From positions 62,001 to 126,000 of the forward strand of contig JAKAGV010000002.1 in assembly GCA_021815405.1 (NCBI GenBank): a stretch of 64,000 nucleotides of DNA, given 5' to 3'. How positions within the stretch are numbered: the stretch's first letter is position 1; every line of letters begins with the position of its first letter. This stretch comes from Bacteroidota bacterium. Lineage in GTDB: Bacteria > Bacteroidota > Ignavibacteria > Ignavibacteriales > Ignavibacteriaceae. This document shows, one piece after another, positions 1 to 9,511 of the stretch. The notes beneath the pieces were generated by a model. The model had not been told where the DNA came from. It saw nothing but the letters and a program-made list of their open reading frames with translations, and did not search any database. Made by a program: the position numbers and the translations under genes.

Positions 1-2966
1 TCTCCAAACATTATTGCGTTTGTATTGCATGCTTCTTGACATGCAGTTTTAACGTCCGATCCTTTGAACTCACGATGTTCTTCAATTGCCAGCGAACGGG
101 CATCCATAATTCTCTGAATACAGAATGTGCATTTCTCCATAACACCGCGGGACCTTACTGTTACCTCAGGATTTGCAGCTAAACTAAATAACTGGCTCTG
201 CTGGAAATGATCTTTAAAATGATCTCTATAATTGAAGAAATTGAATCGCCTAACTTTGTAAGGACAGTTGTTTGAACAGTATCTGGTTCCTACACAACGG
301 TTGTAAATCATCTGATTTAATCCATCCGGGCTGTGTGTTGTTGCGGCAACCGGGCAAACATTTTCGCATGGCGCATTGTCGCACTGCTGACACAACATTA
401 ACTGGTTGCTTACAGTTGGTTCTTCGATAGTTCCTGAATAATAACGATCAACCCGAAGCCATTGCATTTCCCTGCTAACCAATACTTGGTCCTTACCGAC
501 TATCGGAATATTATTTTCGGATACACAAGCAATGACACAATCACCGCATCCAATGCATTTATTTAAATCGACAACCATCCCCCACTTAACACCCGGATAA
601 GGATGCTTATGGTATAATGATTCTTCTTCGTTTGGTTTAGGCGCGTTTAAGAAATTTGGATCCTTCTTATATTCTTCGACTGTACCTTCTTGAATAATTT
701 TTCGCTTCTGAGCAACGTTCGTTGTCAATTCATTGTCGAACAAATGATGTTCCATTGTTGAAGCAAGTTTGTAACTTCCACTTCCTTTAGTAATATTTGA
801 CCCTTCGTATATCCAAGGAGAGAAGTCTCCAGCTTTACTCATAAGAACACTCGCATCAAATCCAACACCGGTACCAACAATTCCAACAACTTTTCTTCCG
901 AAGCCAAGCTCAATAGTTACCGTATTATCTGCAGCTCCTGGTTGAATGAAAGCAGGAATTTCCAATTTTCGATTTCCAACTTGAATGGAAATAAAATCTC
1001 CATCATCAACATTTAAGCTTTTTGCAGTTTTATTTGAAATAGCCGCATAATTGTCCCAAGTTATTTTAGAAACCGGATGCGGAAGTTCAAGCATCCAGCC
1101 GTTGTTTAAAAATTTTCCGTCCCCGGCTTGATAACTTTCTCTTAACGCGACAACAAAACCTGAATGATTACTGGAAGGTTTTGGTAAACTATTGCCGGCA
1201 GATTTATCAAAGCTTCCAAGACTTGGTACAGATTCTTCAAAAATCACTACTCCGTCATGAAGAGCAGCATTCCAGAACTCAGTAAAATTCATTTTTGAAT
1301 TTATTCCGGGATAAATATTCTGTTCCCAGTTGTTCTTCAAATAATTATGATAGATTTGGTCATCATAAACTACCGGTTTGCCTTTAAGCCAGGTAAGAAG
1401 AATAACTTCTTTCTGTCTTGTATCGAAGATAGGATCGATAACAGGCTGCTGCATTGAATAAAATCCGCTTCTCGGTTTAAAATCACCCCAGGATTCAAAG
1501 TCATGATTGATAGGAAGAATATAATTACCTAAAGCAGAAGAATCATTCTTACTTCCTACCATGCTGATTATCATCGGAACTTTTTTAACTGCATCGGTAT
1601 AACTAAAATCTTTCGGCAGATGATAGACCGGATCAGAATCATAATGAATAACAACAGCAACATTACCAGAATTAATATCCTGAACGAGTCTGGCTATATC
1701 ATCTTTTGACGTCAAAGATAAAACCGGTGTTTCAGCAGCATCAGTTCTATAAAGCTTGGTATTGCTCAAAGCCTCATTCAAAATATTTGCCGCAACATGT
1801 ACTTCCTCAGGCAAAGTTCTTCCAGGATAAACCAATGAAGAGCCTTGATTTTTAATTAAATCTTTAACAAGAAGATTAAGTCTATTTTTTGAAACTGAAT
1901 ATTTTTGTGCAAACGAATCAAGAGAATAGCCGCTGTAAGCCTGACTGCCAGCAGGAATGCTGATTCCTTTTTTATCAAGTTCATTTAAAAGGCTCAGTAC
2001 CAATTCATATTGTGCATCAGGACGAAGCTTAATTCTATAATCGGCATTCATCCCGGTAACAGAAATGCTGCCTTCAAAAATATAAAGACGATTAAAGTTA
2101 TCTGTCTGATGAAAATTTCTGCCGTCGGAAAATAATCTGGTGGTTTCAACTTTGTTTCCATCTATTCCGAGGAAATCTGTTTCCAACCCGACAATTATTT
2201 TTGCCTGATCCCAATTAATCAACGGGAAATTATCCGTGCCATAACATTTCTTCCATGCCGAATTTCTAATTTGTTCATTGAATAATTCGTAAGAATAAAT
2301 TTTCGTGTTAGGATATTTCTGAACAAAATCATCCAAAACTTTTTTACTTGTCGGCGAATTTACAGTATGAGTTATAATTGCAATCTGTTTGCTGGAGCTG
2401 TTGTTTAAAGCGGAGATAATTGCGTCATCTACGACTTTCCAATCCCTCTTTAGAAACTCATTGCCGGATCTTTCAAGAGGAAACTCTAGTCTGTCCGGAT
2501 CATAAAGATTTATAATGCTTGCCTGACATTTTGCGCATGTTTTACCCTTGCTTACAGGATGATCAGGATTGCCGTCGACTTTTATTGGTCTGCCCTCACG
2601 TGTTTTAATTAATACTCCACAGCTATGAGTGCAAGAAGTACTTGTTGAGGCATAATAGGTCGGGTTGCCAACCGTAACTTCTTCCGGCATTTGATTGTAA
2701 GGGACTATAAATCCTTTACTTCGATAATCAGAGCATCCGGCTCCTGCAAGCGCAGCAGATGCACTAACCAGCGCAATGAATTTTCTTCTGGAAATTCCTT
2801 TAAGCTTCGAAGGATCGAAATCTTCAGTAACACTTTTGCCAAATTCATTATGACTTGAATCAATTGTCGAAGTATCTTTAAATAATTCTTTAAAGCTTCG
2901 CCAGTAATCGGTATCCAGCGCTTCTTTTTTATCTTTTGGATCCATTTCGTTTTTAATTTCCACCAT
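1..2966 (-). CDS. actB: Alternative complex III molybdopterin-like/Fe-S subunit ActB (3' end cut by window edge)
   Basis: Large Fe-S subunit of alternative complex III, the quinol-oxidising complex that replaces bc1. I translated about 988 codons from the ATG at 2966; the C-terminus lies outside the window. A Tat-like SRRKF motif is at residues 59-63, before a hydrophobic stretch ending near Cys78. The molybdopterin-oxidoreductase-like part carries Cys112, Cys116, Cys144 and Cys147. A ferredoxin-like domain follows from about residue 800, with CIGCGDC, CQQCDNAPC, CVGTRYC and CTFC clusters. This fusion of a molybdoenzyme-like domain with a four-cluster ferredoxin domain is the usual ActB architecture. 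It lies 4 bp after the small gene and follows actA, the expected gene order. Family assignment is secure; the missing end is only a window effect. Confidence 0.93.
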   Translation of the reverse strand, partial: MVEIKNEMDPKDKKEALDTDYWRSFKELFKDTSTIDSSHNEFGKSVTEDFDPSKLKGISRRKFIALVSASAALAGAGCSDYRSKGFIVPYNQMPEEVTVGNPTYYASTSTSCTHSCGVLIKTREGRPIKVDGNPDHPVSKGKTCAKCQASIINLYDPDRLEFPLERSGNEFLKRDWKVVDDAIISALNNSSSKQIAIITHTVNSPTSKKVLDDFVQKYPNTKIYSYELFNEQIRNSAWKKCYGTDNFPLINWDQAKIIVGLETDFLGIDGNKVETTRLFSDGRNFHQTDNFNRLYIFEGSISVTGMNADYRIKLRPDAQYELVLSLLNELDKKGISIPAGSQAYSGYSLDSFAQKYSVSKNRLNLLVKDLIKNQGSSLVYPGRTLPEEVHVAANILNEALSNTKLYRTDAAETPVLSLTSKDDIARLVQDINSGNVAVVIHYDSDPVYHLPKDFSYTDAVKKVPMIISMVGSKNDSSALGNYILPINHDFESWGDFKPRSGFYSMQQPVIDPIFDTRQKEVILLTWLKGKPVVYDDQIYHNYLKNNWEQNIYPGINSKMNFTEFWNAALHDGVVIFEESVPSLGSFDKSAGNSLPKPSSNHSGFVVALRESYQAGDGKFLNNGWMLELPHPVSKITWDNYAAISNKTAKSLNVDDGDFISIQVGNRKLEIPAFIQPGAADNTVTIELGFGRKVVGIVGTGVGFDASVLMSKAGDFSPWIYEGSNITKGSGSYKLASTMEHHLFDNELTTNVAQKRKIIQEGTVEEYKKDPNFLNAPKPNEEESLYHKHPYPGVKWGMVVDLNKCIGCGDCVIACVSENNIPIVGKDQVLVSREMQWLRVDRYYSGTIEEPTVSNQLMLCQQCDNAPCENVCPVAATTHSPDGLNQMIYNRCVGTRYCSNNCPYKVRRFNFFNYRDHFKDHFQQSQLFSLAANPEVTVRSRGVMEKCTFCIQRIMDARSLAIEEHREFKGSDVKTACQEACNTNAIMFG

Positions 2967-2970
2967 TATT

Positions 2971-3177
2971 CTAACCTAATTTTTTTCTGCTCACAGCAGA
3001 AGGATTTATTCTTACTTTTATTTTATTATTCGAACTTGATTTTGATTTAGAAAATCTTTTGCTTAAAAATCTAAACGGCAAGGATCGCATTAACAAAAAG
3101 CTTCCAGCTCCAACTCCTAGAGTAATAAAAAAATTCTTCCGTTTTATTTTGTTGTTAAAAATATTTTGTAATTCCAT
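2971..3177 (-). CDS. Small single-pass membrane protein between actA and actB
   Basis: Short 68-residue protein. A basic N-terminus is followed by one membrane segment (about residues 15-32, FFITLGVGAGSFLLM), then a Lys/Ser-rich polar tail ending INPSAVSRKKLG. It lies 12 bp after actA and its stop is 4 bp before the actB start on the same strand, so it is very probably co-transcribed and may be translationally coupled. I do not recognise a named family. The tight packing and sensible topology argue for a real gene, perhaps a small accessory or assembly subunit of alternative complex III; that role is inferred from context only. Confidence 0.6.
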   Translation of the reverse strand: MELQNIFNNKIKRKNFFITLGVGAGSFLLMRSLPFRFLSKRFSKSKSSSNNKIKVRINPSAVSRKKLG

Positions 3178-3189
3178 TTTATCTCCTAA

Positions 3190-3762
3190 TTACCGGTGGC
3201 AAGCAAAGCAATTGTCAGGACCGTGTTTTACATTTTTTAAATAAGGCAGATTTTCTTTTGGATGACGATGGCAGTCTAAACATGCTGACATCGTAAATGA
3301 ATGGACTTGAGTTATCCTATCCATTTGTCTTACATCCCCGTGACAGCTTTCGCACTTTATTCCGGAATTAACATGAACACTATGATTGAAATAAACAAAG
3401 TCCGGAACTCGGTGAACCCTTACCCACGGCAAAGCAATATTGTTGAAATAATAATTTCTAAGTTTTTTGATTTCCGGCTGGTCCTTTCTGGCAATCGAAT
3501 GGCAGTTCATACATGTTGAAACTGCAGGTACCATTGCGTTGCGGGATTTTTCTACACCTGTGTGACAGTACTGACAATCAATTCTCATTTCTCCTGCATG
3601 GAGTTTATGCGAAAAAGCAATCGGCTGAACAGGAGAATAACCAATTCCTTTATCTACTCCCCTCGATGCAAAATATGTTACAGCAAAAGCAGCAATAATT
3701 ACGAAAATAGTAATAGGCAGACGAACGCGAAGGATATAATCAAGTAGCGATTTATTCATCAT
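3190..3762 (-). CDS. actA: Alternative complex III pentaheme cytochrome c ActA
   Basis: Multiheme c-type cytochrome that takes part in electron transfer within alternative complex III on the periplasmic face. The 190-residue protein has an N-terminal membrane anchor (about residues 14-32) and five CxxCH heme sites at residues 63-67, 84-88, 137-141, 161-165 and 185-189. Extra histidines (H52, H55, H127, H130) in a cytochrome c7/NrfH-like spacing are plausible distal ligands. The last heme motif sits at the extreme C-terminus. It is the first gene of the act cluster here, with a TAnnTTTG-type promoter element about 35 bp upstream. Five hemes and the position directly before actB fit ActA. Confidence 0.92.
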   Translation of the reverse strand: MMNKSLLDYILRVRLPITIFVIIAAFAVTYFASRGVDKGIGYSPVQPIAFSHKLHAGEMRIDCQYCHTGVEKSRNAMVPAVSTCMNCHSIARKDQPEIKKLRNYYFNNIALPWVRVHRVPDFVYFNHSVHVNSGIKCESCHGDVRQMDRITQVHSFTMSACLDCHRHPKENLPYLKNVKHGPDNCFACHR

Positions 3763-3796
3763 GAACCTTTGAAAATTAAACCAAAAAATTTTTGGT

Positions 3797-3804
3797 CAAA
3801 ATTA
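3797..3804 (-). promoter_or_regulatory. Candidate Bacteroidota-type -7 element upstream of actA
   Basis: The minus strand reads TAATTTTG, a perfect match to the TAnnTTTG -7 consensus of Bacteroidota primary sigma factors, about 35 bp before the actA start. I see no convincing TTTG -33 partner at the usual spacing. A near-perfect palindrome (CCAAAAAATTTTTGG, 3781-3795) lies between it and the gene and could be an operator or simply AT-rich sequence. Confidence 0.35.
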
Positions 3805-3999
3805 AAGTCTACAAAAAGATTGACAGCTTTAGACTAAGACAATCTTATGCACTGAAAAATTATTTATTTATAAAAATAGATCGGCGGACTAAAGTAGTTT
3901 CCGCAAGTAAACTAAATGAGTATTTTTTAATTACGATTCCAAACATAAAAATTCTCGAATATAAATCAAAAATTTGCGATGAAATTTTTTTATTTTTTT

Positions 4000-4050
4000 C
4001 GGTAAATATTTTTTAAAGCCCTTTGATAAGCTTTATAAAAAATATTGCCG
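4000..4050. repeat. Inverted repeat in the 3763-4178 intergenic gap
   Basis: The 416-bp gap between glcF and actA holds no credible gene. Its one clear structure is an inverted repeat: a left arm at 4000-4018 starting CGGTAAATATT and a right arm at 4031-4050 ending AATATTGCCG, around a 12-nt loop. It lies downstream of glcF on the minus strand and could end that transcript, but it lacks a clean U tract on that strand. Confidence 0.4.
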
Positions 4051-4178
4051 AATTATTTTTTGATTGGACATGTTCAAAAGTATTTAAATCAGAGTAATGC
4101 AATAGTGATTTGAGTCATTATAAAGGAAGGATGTTGCATTGAGCAGTTGAAAAGTATATAAATACTCGTCTCGAAATT

Positions 4179-5483
4179 CTACTCTGTTGTTTTTTGTAAT
4201 GCTTTTTTAATCAAACTTACAGGATGAATCACTTCGACAGCAACATGAAATTTATCTGCACCGTATTGCAACTGAGCAAGGCAGCCATGATTAGCAGCTA
4301 AAACAATGCTCGCACCTGTCTTTTTTATATTGTCCATCTTTCTTTCAAGAATCTTCATTGAATCATCATAATGAACAATATTGTAAATGCCGGCACTTCC
4401 GCAGCACCAAGTAGATTCATTCATTTCATTTACATCTAAATCTGGAATTGCTTTCAAAATATTTCTTGGTTCATTAATTATTTTTTGTGTATGAACGTGA
4501 TGGCATGCGTCGTGGTAAGTAATTTTATCATGCAATTTGTTAAAATTAATTTCACCTAATTCATTATTGACGAACTCAAGGATATCTTTAATCTTTGAGG
4601 AAAAAACTTTTGCCTTCTCCGAGTAGCTTGGATCATCCCTCAGTAGATAAGCATACTCCTTCATAAAAGCACCGCAGCCGGATGAATTTACAATTAAAAA
4701 TTCATAATCTAGTCTTTCAAATGCGTCGATATTTTTCTTTGCAAGCTTTCTTGCAGATTCATAATCTCCGTTATGTCCCGGCAAAGAACCGCAGCAAACT
4801 TGTTCAATGGGATTTTGGATTTCACATCCGCATAATGAAAGGACATCAATAGTATCTTTGTTAATATTAGCAAACATTACGTCCATAAAACACCCCAAGT
4901 GAATTGCTGCTTTGTGTTTAACTTTATTCTCTGTTAAGGTAATCTCCGGGATTAATTCACTGCTAAATTTTTTTGATACTTTGGGAGAAAGGTCATCTAT
5001 CTCACTTAGCTTTGGAAATATTAAATTGATGATTCTGGAACGATGTAAGACTTTTTGTACGCCAGAATTTTGATAGAAGTATAATATTCTTGAAGCGATT
5101 TTCAATAATCGTTTTGAGATTACAATCTTCATAGTAATTTTTCTGATAATACGTCTAAGGATAGAATTTAATTTTGAATCTTGTACTATTACCCTTGCAG
5201 CTTCAACCATAGACCCGTATTTAACCCCTGCAGGACAGGCTGTTTCGCAAGCTTGGCAATCCAGACAAAAATTCATCTCGTAGGCAAAGGTATCTCCGAT
5301 TTCAATTTCTCCCTTGGCAGCCGCATTGATTAGTTTTATCCTGCCTCGAGGCGAAGATCTTTCAAATTGAGTTAACGAATAAGTGGGACATGTTGTCAAG
5401 CATAATCCGCAATGAATGCATTGGTTTAGTACATCTTCATCAGGAAGAACTGAGAAAAGAAGATTTTTGTGATTACTTTCCAT
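4179..5483 (-). CDS. glcF: Glycolate/2-hydroxyacid oxidase iron-sulfur subunit GlcF
   Basis: Iron-sulfur electron-transfer subunit that accepts electrons from the flavin subunit GlcD and passes them to the respiratory chain. The 434-residue protein has two N-terminal [4Fe-4S] sites, Cys22/25/28/32 and Cys73/76/79/83. Two CCG-type cysteine-rich domains follow (VCCGSLPG near residue 230 and WCCGSAG near 357, each with an upstream cysteine/histidine motif such as CHHVH). This is the usual GlcF/heterodisulfide-reductase-D-like layout. It lies downstream of glcD on the same strand with a gap of about 120 bp. The exact substrate (glycolate or lactate) cannot be read from the sequence. Confidence 0.9.
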   Translation of the reverse strand: MESNHKNLLFSVLPDEDVLNQCIHCGLCLTTCPTYSLTQFERSSPRGRIKLINAAAKGEIEIGDTFAYEMNFCLDCQACETACPAGVKYGSMVEAARVIVQDSKLNSILRRIIRKITMKIVISKRLLKIASRILYFYQNSGVQKVLHRSRIINLIFPKLSEIDDLSPKVSKKFSSELIPEITLTENKVKHKAAIHLGCFMDVMFANINKDTIDVLSLCGCEIQNPIEQVCCGSLPGHNGDYESARKLAKKNIDAFERLDYEFLIVNSSGCGAFMKEYAYLLRDDPSYSEKAKVFSSKIKDILEFVNNELGEINFNKLHDKITYHDACHHVHTQKIINEPRNILKAIPDLDVNEMNESTWCCGSAGIYNIVHYDDSMKILERKMDNIKKTGASIVLAANHGCLAQLQYGADKFHVAVEVIHPVSLIKKALQKTTE

Positions 5484-5602
5484 TTAAGAAATAAAATTCT
5501 TTTTAAAAGATCTATTCTATCTAAAAACTTTTTCCAGATATATTATTCGTGAACTCAAATTCCAAATTTGAAGCGATCATGCAGTATAAAGAATCCCGAT
5601 TA

Positions 5603-7042
5603 TTAATTCTGAAAATCTTTTATTTGTTCTCTGCGGAACGGAAGAGAACCTTCACACCTCGGGCTTATCGAAAATATTTTTCCCGGATTCAAAATATTAT
5701 TTTCATCAATTGACTGTTTAATCTTTTTCATCATTTCTACACCGGGAATGCCGGCAACTTTTTCAAGAAATTGTTTCTTTGCCAAACCGGTACCATGCTC
5801 ACCGGTTATAGTTCCGCCTAATTTTATTGCTTCATTAAAAATAAAATCAAATGCTTTATGTGCTTTATTAATTTCTGCCATATCTCTTTCATCTGTCAAA
5901 CAAGTTGGATGAATATTGCCGTCTCCTGCATGACCGAAATTTCCAAAAGTAACATTAAATTTTTTACCTGCTTCAGTTACCTTTTCAATAATAATTGGCA
6001 GCTCGCTTCGCGGAACGGTTGCATCTTCAAGTATTGTTGTCGGTCGCCGTCTTGCCAACGCACTAAAAGCACTGCGCCTTGCAGTTTTAAGAAGCAAAGC
6101 TTCATTTATGCTATCAGCAACTCTGATAAAAGAAGCATGGTTCTTCAAAAGAATATTTTTAACAGTCTCCGCATCCTCATTAACAATGCTACCCCTACCA
6201 TCAATTTCTATCAAAAGAACAGCTTCGCTTTGCCTTGGCAATCCAACATGAGTAAAATCTTCAACGCAGTTTATTGTTGTGTTGTCCAAAAATTCCATCA
6301 TACATGGAAGAATTTTTGCCGCAATAATTTCAGAAACTGATTCTGCACTGTCATGAAGCCTATCGAAGTATGCAAGAATCGTAATCGATTCCGACGGTAA
6401 AGGTATCAACTTCAATAAAATTTTTGTAATAATGCCAAGTGTTCCTTCACTGCCGACAACGAAGTCTCGCAGGTTATACCCTGCTACATCTTTCACATTC
6501 TTACCACCGGTTTTTAACAAATCACCGTTAGGTAAAATCATTTCTGTCCCCAAAACATAATTTTTTGTTACACCGTATTTCAATGCTCTCAAACCGCCGG
6601 CATTGTTGGCAACGTTTCCTCCGATAGTACAGACGTTCATGCTTCCAGGATCAGGCGGATAAAATAGTCCTATCTTCTCCACTTCACTTTGAAGATTCGC
6701 AGTAATAACTCCAGGCTGAACAGTTGCTGTAAGATTACGAGTATCAACTTCCAGAATTTTATTCCAGCGAGTCATTACAATTACAATTGAGTTTTCAACC
6801 GGAATAGAACCTCCGCTTAAACCGGTTCCGGATCCTCTTGGAACAATATTGAATTTGGTTTCGTTGGCAAGCTTTACTAAACTTGAAATCTGCTCTTCAT
6901 TTTCAGGAAAAGTGACTGCTTCCGGAAGTTGATGAAGAAGTGCAGTTGCATCATAAGAATAGCAGAGCCGGTCTTCGTAAGAATCGGAATAATTTCTTTC
7001 CCCAACAATTCTTTTAATTTTTTCTTTTACAGAGTTTTCCAT
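5603..7042 (-). CDS. glcD: FAD-linked 2-hydroxyacid oxidase subunit GlcD
   Basis: FAD-binding catalytic subunit of a glycolate/lactate-type dehydrogenase. The 479-residue protein shows the PCMH/VAO-type FAD domain with PRGSGTGLSGGS (about residues 68-79) and a GGNVANNAGG segment near 145. The C-terminal FAD-linked oxidase domain has FGHAGDGNIHP (histidines at the active site in this family) and GEHGTGLAKK. The length is normal for GlcD. It precedes glcF, giving a two-subunit membrane-associated oxidase. D-lactate dehydrogenases of the same family look alike, so the substrate is uncertain. Confidence 0.9.
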   Translation of the reverse strand: MENSVKEKIKRIVGERNYSDSYEDRLCYSYDATALLHQLPEAVTFPENEEQISSLVKLANETKFNIVPRGSGTGLSGGSIPVENSIVIVMTRWNKILEVDTRNLTATVQPGVITANLQSEVEKIGLFYPPDPGSMNVCTIGGNVANNAGGLRALKYGVTKNYVLGTEMILPNGDLLKTGGKNVKDVAGYNLRDFVVGSEGTLGIITKILLKLIPLPSESITILAYFDRLHDSAESVSEIIAAKILPCMMEFLDNTTINCVEDFTHVGLPRQSEAVLLIEIDGRGSIVNEDAETVKNILLKNHASFIRVADSINEALLLKTARRSAFSALARRRPTTILEDATVPRSELPIIIEKVTEAGKKFNVTFGNFGHAGDGNIHPTCLTDERDMAEINKAHKAFDFIFNEAIKLGGTITGEHGTGLAKKQFLEKVAGIPGVEMMKKIKQSIDENNILNPGKIFSISPRCEGSLPFRREQIKDFQN

Positions 7043-7049
7043 ATTAACT

Positions 7050-7862
7050 CTAAAAGCTAAATAGAATTTTTATCACTGCTATAATTAGAAGAACAGAGAA
7101 TACTTTTTTTATTGTTTTTGCCTGAAAGCCCAATACAATTTTTACTCCGAAGTACGCACCGGCGGCAGCGCCCAATGCAAGTGGAAGACCGGCGATAAAA
7201 TATACATATCCCAATTGGAAAGGGGCAATAATTCCCGATGGTTTATGAAACGAATATGCAAGCGCAGCAGCAACTCCGGTTGCGCTTATAATCAAGGAAG
7301 AAGTGCCAATTGATTTTTTAAATTCTACACCTAACAGATAGTTTAAAACAGGAACGAACAAAATTCCACCACCTAATCCTGTAAAAGCAGCAAAAATTCC
7401 TGCCGCAAATCCGAACGGTATTCCTAAATAATCACTTAAGATTTTAGTATTTTTCTTTTCCTGCTTCTTCGCTCTGCCCTCTGTTAACATTTTAATGGCA
7501 ATTACAATAAACACAAATGCAAAGATAATTTGAAGTACAAACGGATTTATTTTAATAACTAAAAATGAAGCTAAAATTGATGAGGTTATACTTCCTAATG
7601 CAAGAAAGAAAGCTTTTCTCTTATCAACATTATTTCTGAAATAATGATTTGCCGCTGAACTGATTGAGGTTATTGCCGCAGCAAATAAAGAAGTACCAAT
7701 TACAATATAAGAAATTTGAGATCTATCAATTGGAGTAAAAGGAAGCAAAAAATAAAGCATCGGTACAAAAATCACTCCGCCGCCGACGCCTAACATCCCA
7801 GCAAAAATCCCGGTTATGAAACCGGTCAATAAAAAAATTATTGACAATAAAACAAAGCTCAA
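7050..7862 (-). CDS. Sulfite exporter TauE/SafE family membrane protein
   Basis: Predicted permease of 270 residues with about eight hydrophobic segments arranged as two related halves. Each half opens with the family's glycine-rich motif: GIFAGMLGVGGGVIFVPML near residue 18, and GIFAAFTGLGGGILFVPVL near residue 158. That internal duplication is diagnostic of TauE/SafE (formerly DUF81). The transported anion is unknown; relatives move sulfite, sulfoacetate or other organosulfur anions. Its start overlaps the stop of the upstream protease gene by 4 bp, and it lies 7 bp before glcD, so it may be co-expressed with the oxidase. Confidence 0.88.
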   Translation of the reverse strand: MSFVLLSIIFLLTGFITGIFAGMLGVGGGVIFVPMLYFLLPFTPIDRSQISYIVIGTSLFAAAITSISSAANHYFRNNVDKRKAFFLALGSITSSILASFLVIKINPFVLQIIFAFVFIVIAIKMLTEGRAKKQEKKNTKILSDYLGIPFGFAAGIFAAFTGLGGGILFVPVLNYLLGVEFKKSIGTSSLIISATGVAAALAYSFHKPSGIIAPFQLGYVYFIAGLPLALGAAAGAYFGVKIVLGFQAKTIKKVFSVLLIIAVIKILFSF

Positions 7863-9511
7863 TTAAGATTTAATAATTTGTTGTACTCGGTTGTGTCAGA
7901 CAATATTTTGAATGCAGTTTGAAATTGATTATCGTGCTTTAATTCTTGTTGTACCTTGCCGTTGTTTCCCAAATACCTTGATGCAAGTTCAATTTTAATT
8001 TCTCGTAAAATTTCGTTCTTATATGCCTTCAACTCATTGTTTGCAAGCTTTTCAAATTCACTTTTAATTCTTGAAAGATTATCAACAATATCTTTTTCGG
8101 AGCTCTTACTACCTACTTCCGCCATTAGTTGATCAACCTGTTCTTCGGCAACCGGACGAAACTTATACTTTTGTTCAGTCAGATAATTTTTGAAATCCTC
8201 AAGTAGTTTATCATCATTTAATGAACTGAACTTGCCATCTGAATTTTTATAATAATAATGATCGGCAAATTGAAAGAACATTCCTTTAGCTAAGAGGTCT
8301 CTAACAATTTCACCTTCTTTAGCTTCCTTGACTGTTGAATCAGGAGTAATCCCTCCGGCACTGTAAACCACTCTTTTGTGGTCAGTAAGAAATGAAGTTT
8401 TAACCACCGAATCAACTTCAGAGATAGCTTTATTGTTTGCGGCGTAGTCGATTTTCTGAATGCATCTCCCGCTTGGAGTATAGTATTTTGCAGTTGTAAT
8501 TTTTAACGAAGTATTATAATCGAGTGGAGTAATAGTTTGTACTAAACCTTTTCCAAAAGATTTTGTTCCTACAACAATTCCTCTATCATGATCTTGAATT
8601 GCACCCGTAACAATTTCAGATGCGGAAGCAGAATTGCCATTAATTAATATTGCTAACCGTGTATTTCCTAAAAGAGGATCTTGCCTTGAAAAATAACTTT
8701 TAGTGCTTTCAGGATCTCTGCCTCTGGTGGAAACAACTAAAGAATTTTTAGGAAGGAAATTTTCGCAAATGTCAACTGCAACATCAAGCAGTCCGCCTGG
8801 ATTTCCTCTAAGGTCAAGAACAATTGAATTAATTTCTTTCTCGGATTTTAATTTCTTCAATGCTTGAAGAACTTCATCTCCAGCAGCACGGCTAAAGTTA
8901 GTCAATCTTAAATAAACATTATTACTGTTTGGAGGATAGAATCCGGCATAGGTAAGACTTTTTACTACGATTTCTTCACGTACAAGGTTAAAGCTCAACG
9001 TGTCTCTATCTCCATCGCGAAGAACTTTAAGATTTACAATCGTTCCGGGTTTGCCTTTTACCAACGAAGAAATCTCATCAACATTTTCCGGTGTAATTTT
9101 ATTACCATCGGCTTCTATAATTTGGTCTCCAACTCTAACTCCTTGCTTCTGTGCTGAATAACCATCGAGAACATCAACCACAGTAACTTTATTTCCTCTC
9201 ACTCCAATTGATATTCCAACTCCGCCGTATTTTCCGTTAGTTATTAAATCAAAATCTTCTTTTTGACTTGCGTCGATAAAGACTGTGTAAGGATCAAGCG
9301 AGCCAAGCATGCCGCGAATTCCCGCACGCATAAATTCTTTTGGATCAATTTTATCAACATAGTTGAAAGTGACTTCTTTATAAATCTTTCCAAACAGATC
9401 GATGTTTTTATTTATCTGGAAGTAGAGATCATCCTTCCCGGAAAAGAATCCGGAAAAAATGAAAACAACTAAACCAGCGATAATAAATTTCTTAAAATTA
9501 TTCTTGATCAT
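7859..9511 (-). CDS. S41 family C-terminal processing peptidase
   Basis: Periplasmic or envelope serine protease of 550 residues with a signal/anchor segment at residues 8-24. A PDZ domain spans about 85-175 (YGGVGISIGV, then DGYSAQKQGVRVGDQI). The S41 catalytic core has LRGNPGGLLDVAV, the nucleophile in INGNSASASEIV near residue 300, and the general-base lysine in KSFGKGLVQ near 325. A long helical C-terminal region follows. Its start overlaps the tmk stop (ATGA) and its stop overlaps the TauE gene, indicating an operon. Relatives trim C-termini of envelope proteins; the substrate here is unknown. Confidence 0.92.
   Translation of the reverse strand: MIKNNFKKFIIAGLVVFIFSGFFSGKDDLYFQINKNIDLFGKIYKEVTFNYVDKIDPKEFMRAGIRGMLGSLDPYTVFIDASQKEDFDLITNGKYGGVGISIGVRGNKVTVVDVLDGYSAQKQGVRVGDQIIEADGNKITPENVDEISSLVKGKPGTIVNLKVLRDGDRDTLSFNLVREEIVVKSLTYAGFYPPNSNNVYLRLTNFSRAAGDEVLQALKKLKSEKEINSIVLDLRGNPGGLLDVAVDICENFLPKNSLVVSTRGRDPESTKSYFSRQDPLLGNTRLAILINGNSASASEIVTGAIQDHDRGIVVGTKSFGKGLVQTITPLDYNTSLKITTAKYYTPSGRCIQKIDYAANNKAISEVDSVVKTSFLTDHKRVVYSAGGITPDSTVKEAKEGEIVRDLLAKGMFFQFADHYYYKNSDGKFSSLNDDKLLEDFKNYLTEQKYKFRPVAEEQVDQLMAEVGSKSSEKDIVDNLSRIKSEFEKLANNELKAYKNEILREIKIELASRYLGNNGKVQQELKHDNQFQTAFKILSDTTEYNKLLNLN

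Noticed and set aside
3792-4016. 74-codon plus-strand ORF in the actA-glcF gap
   Set aside because: AT-rich sequence with no family resemblance or credible ribosome-binding site; it overlaps the actA promoter and the inverted repeat.
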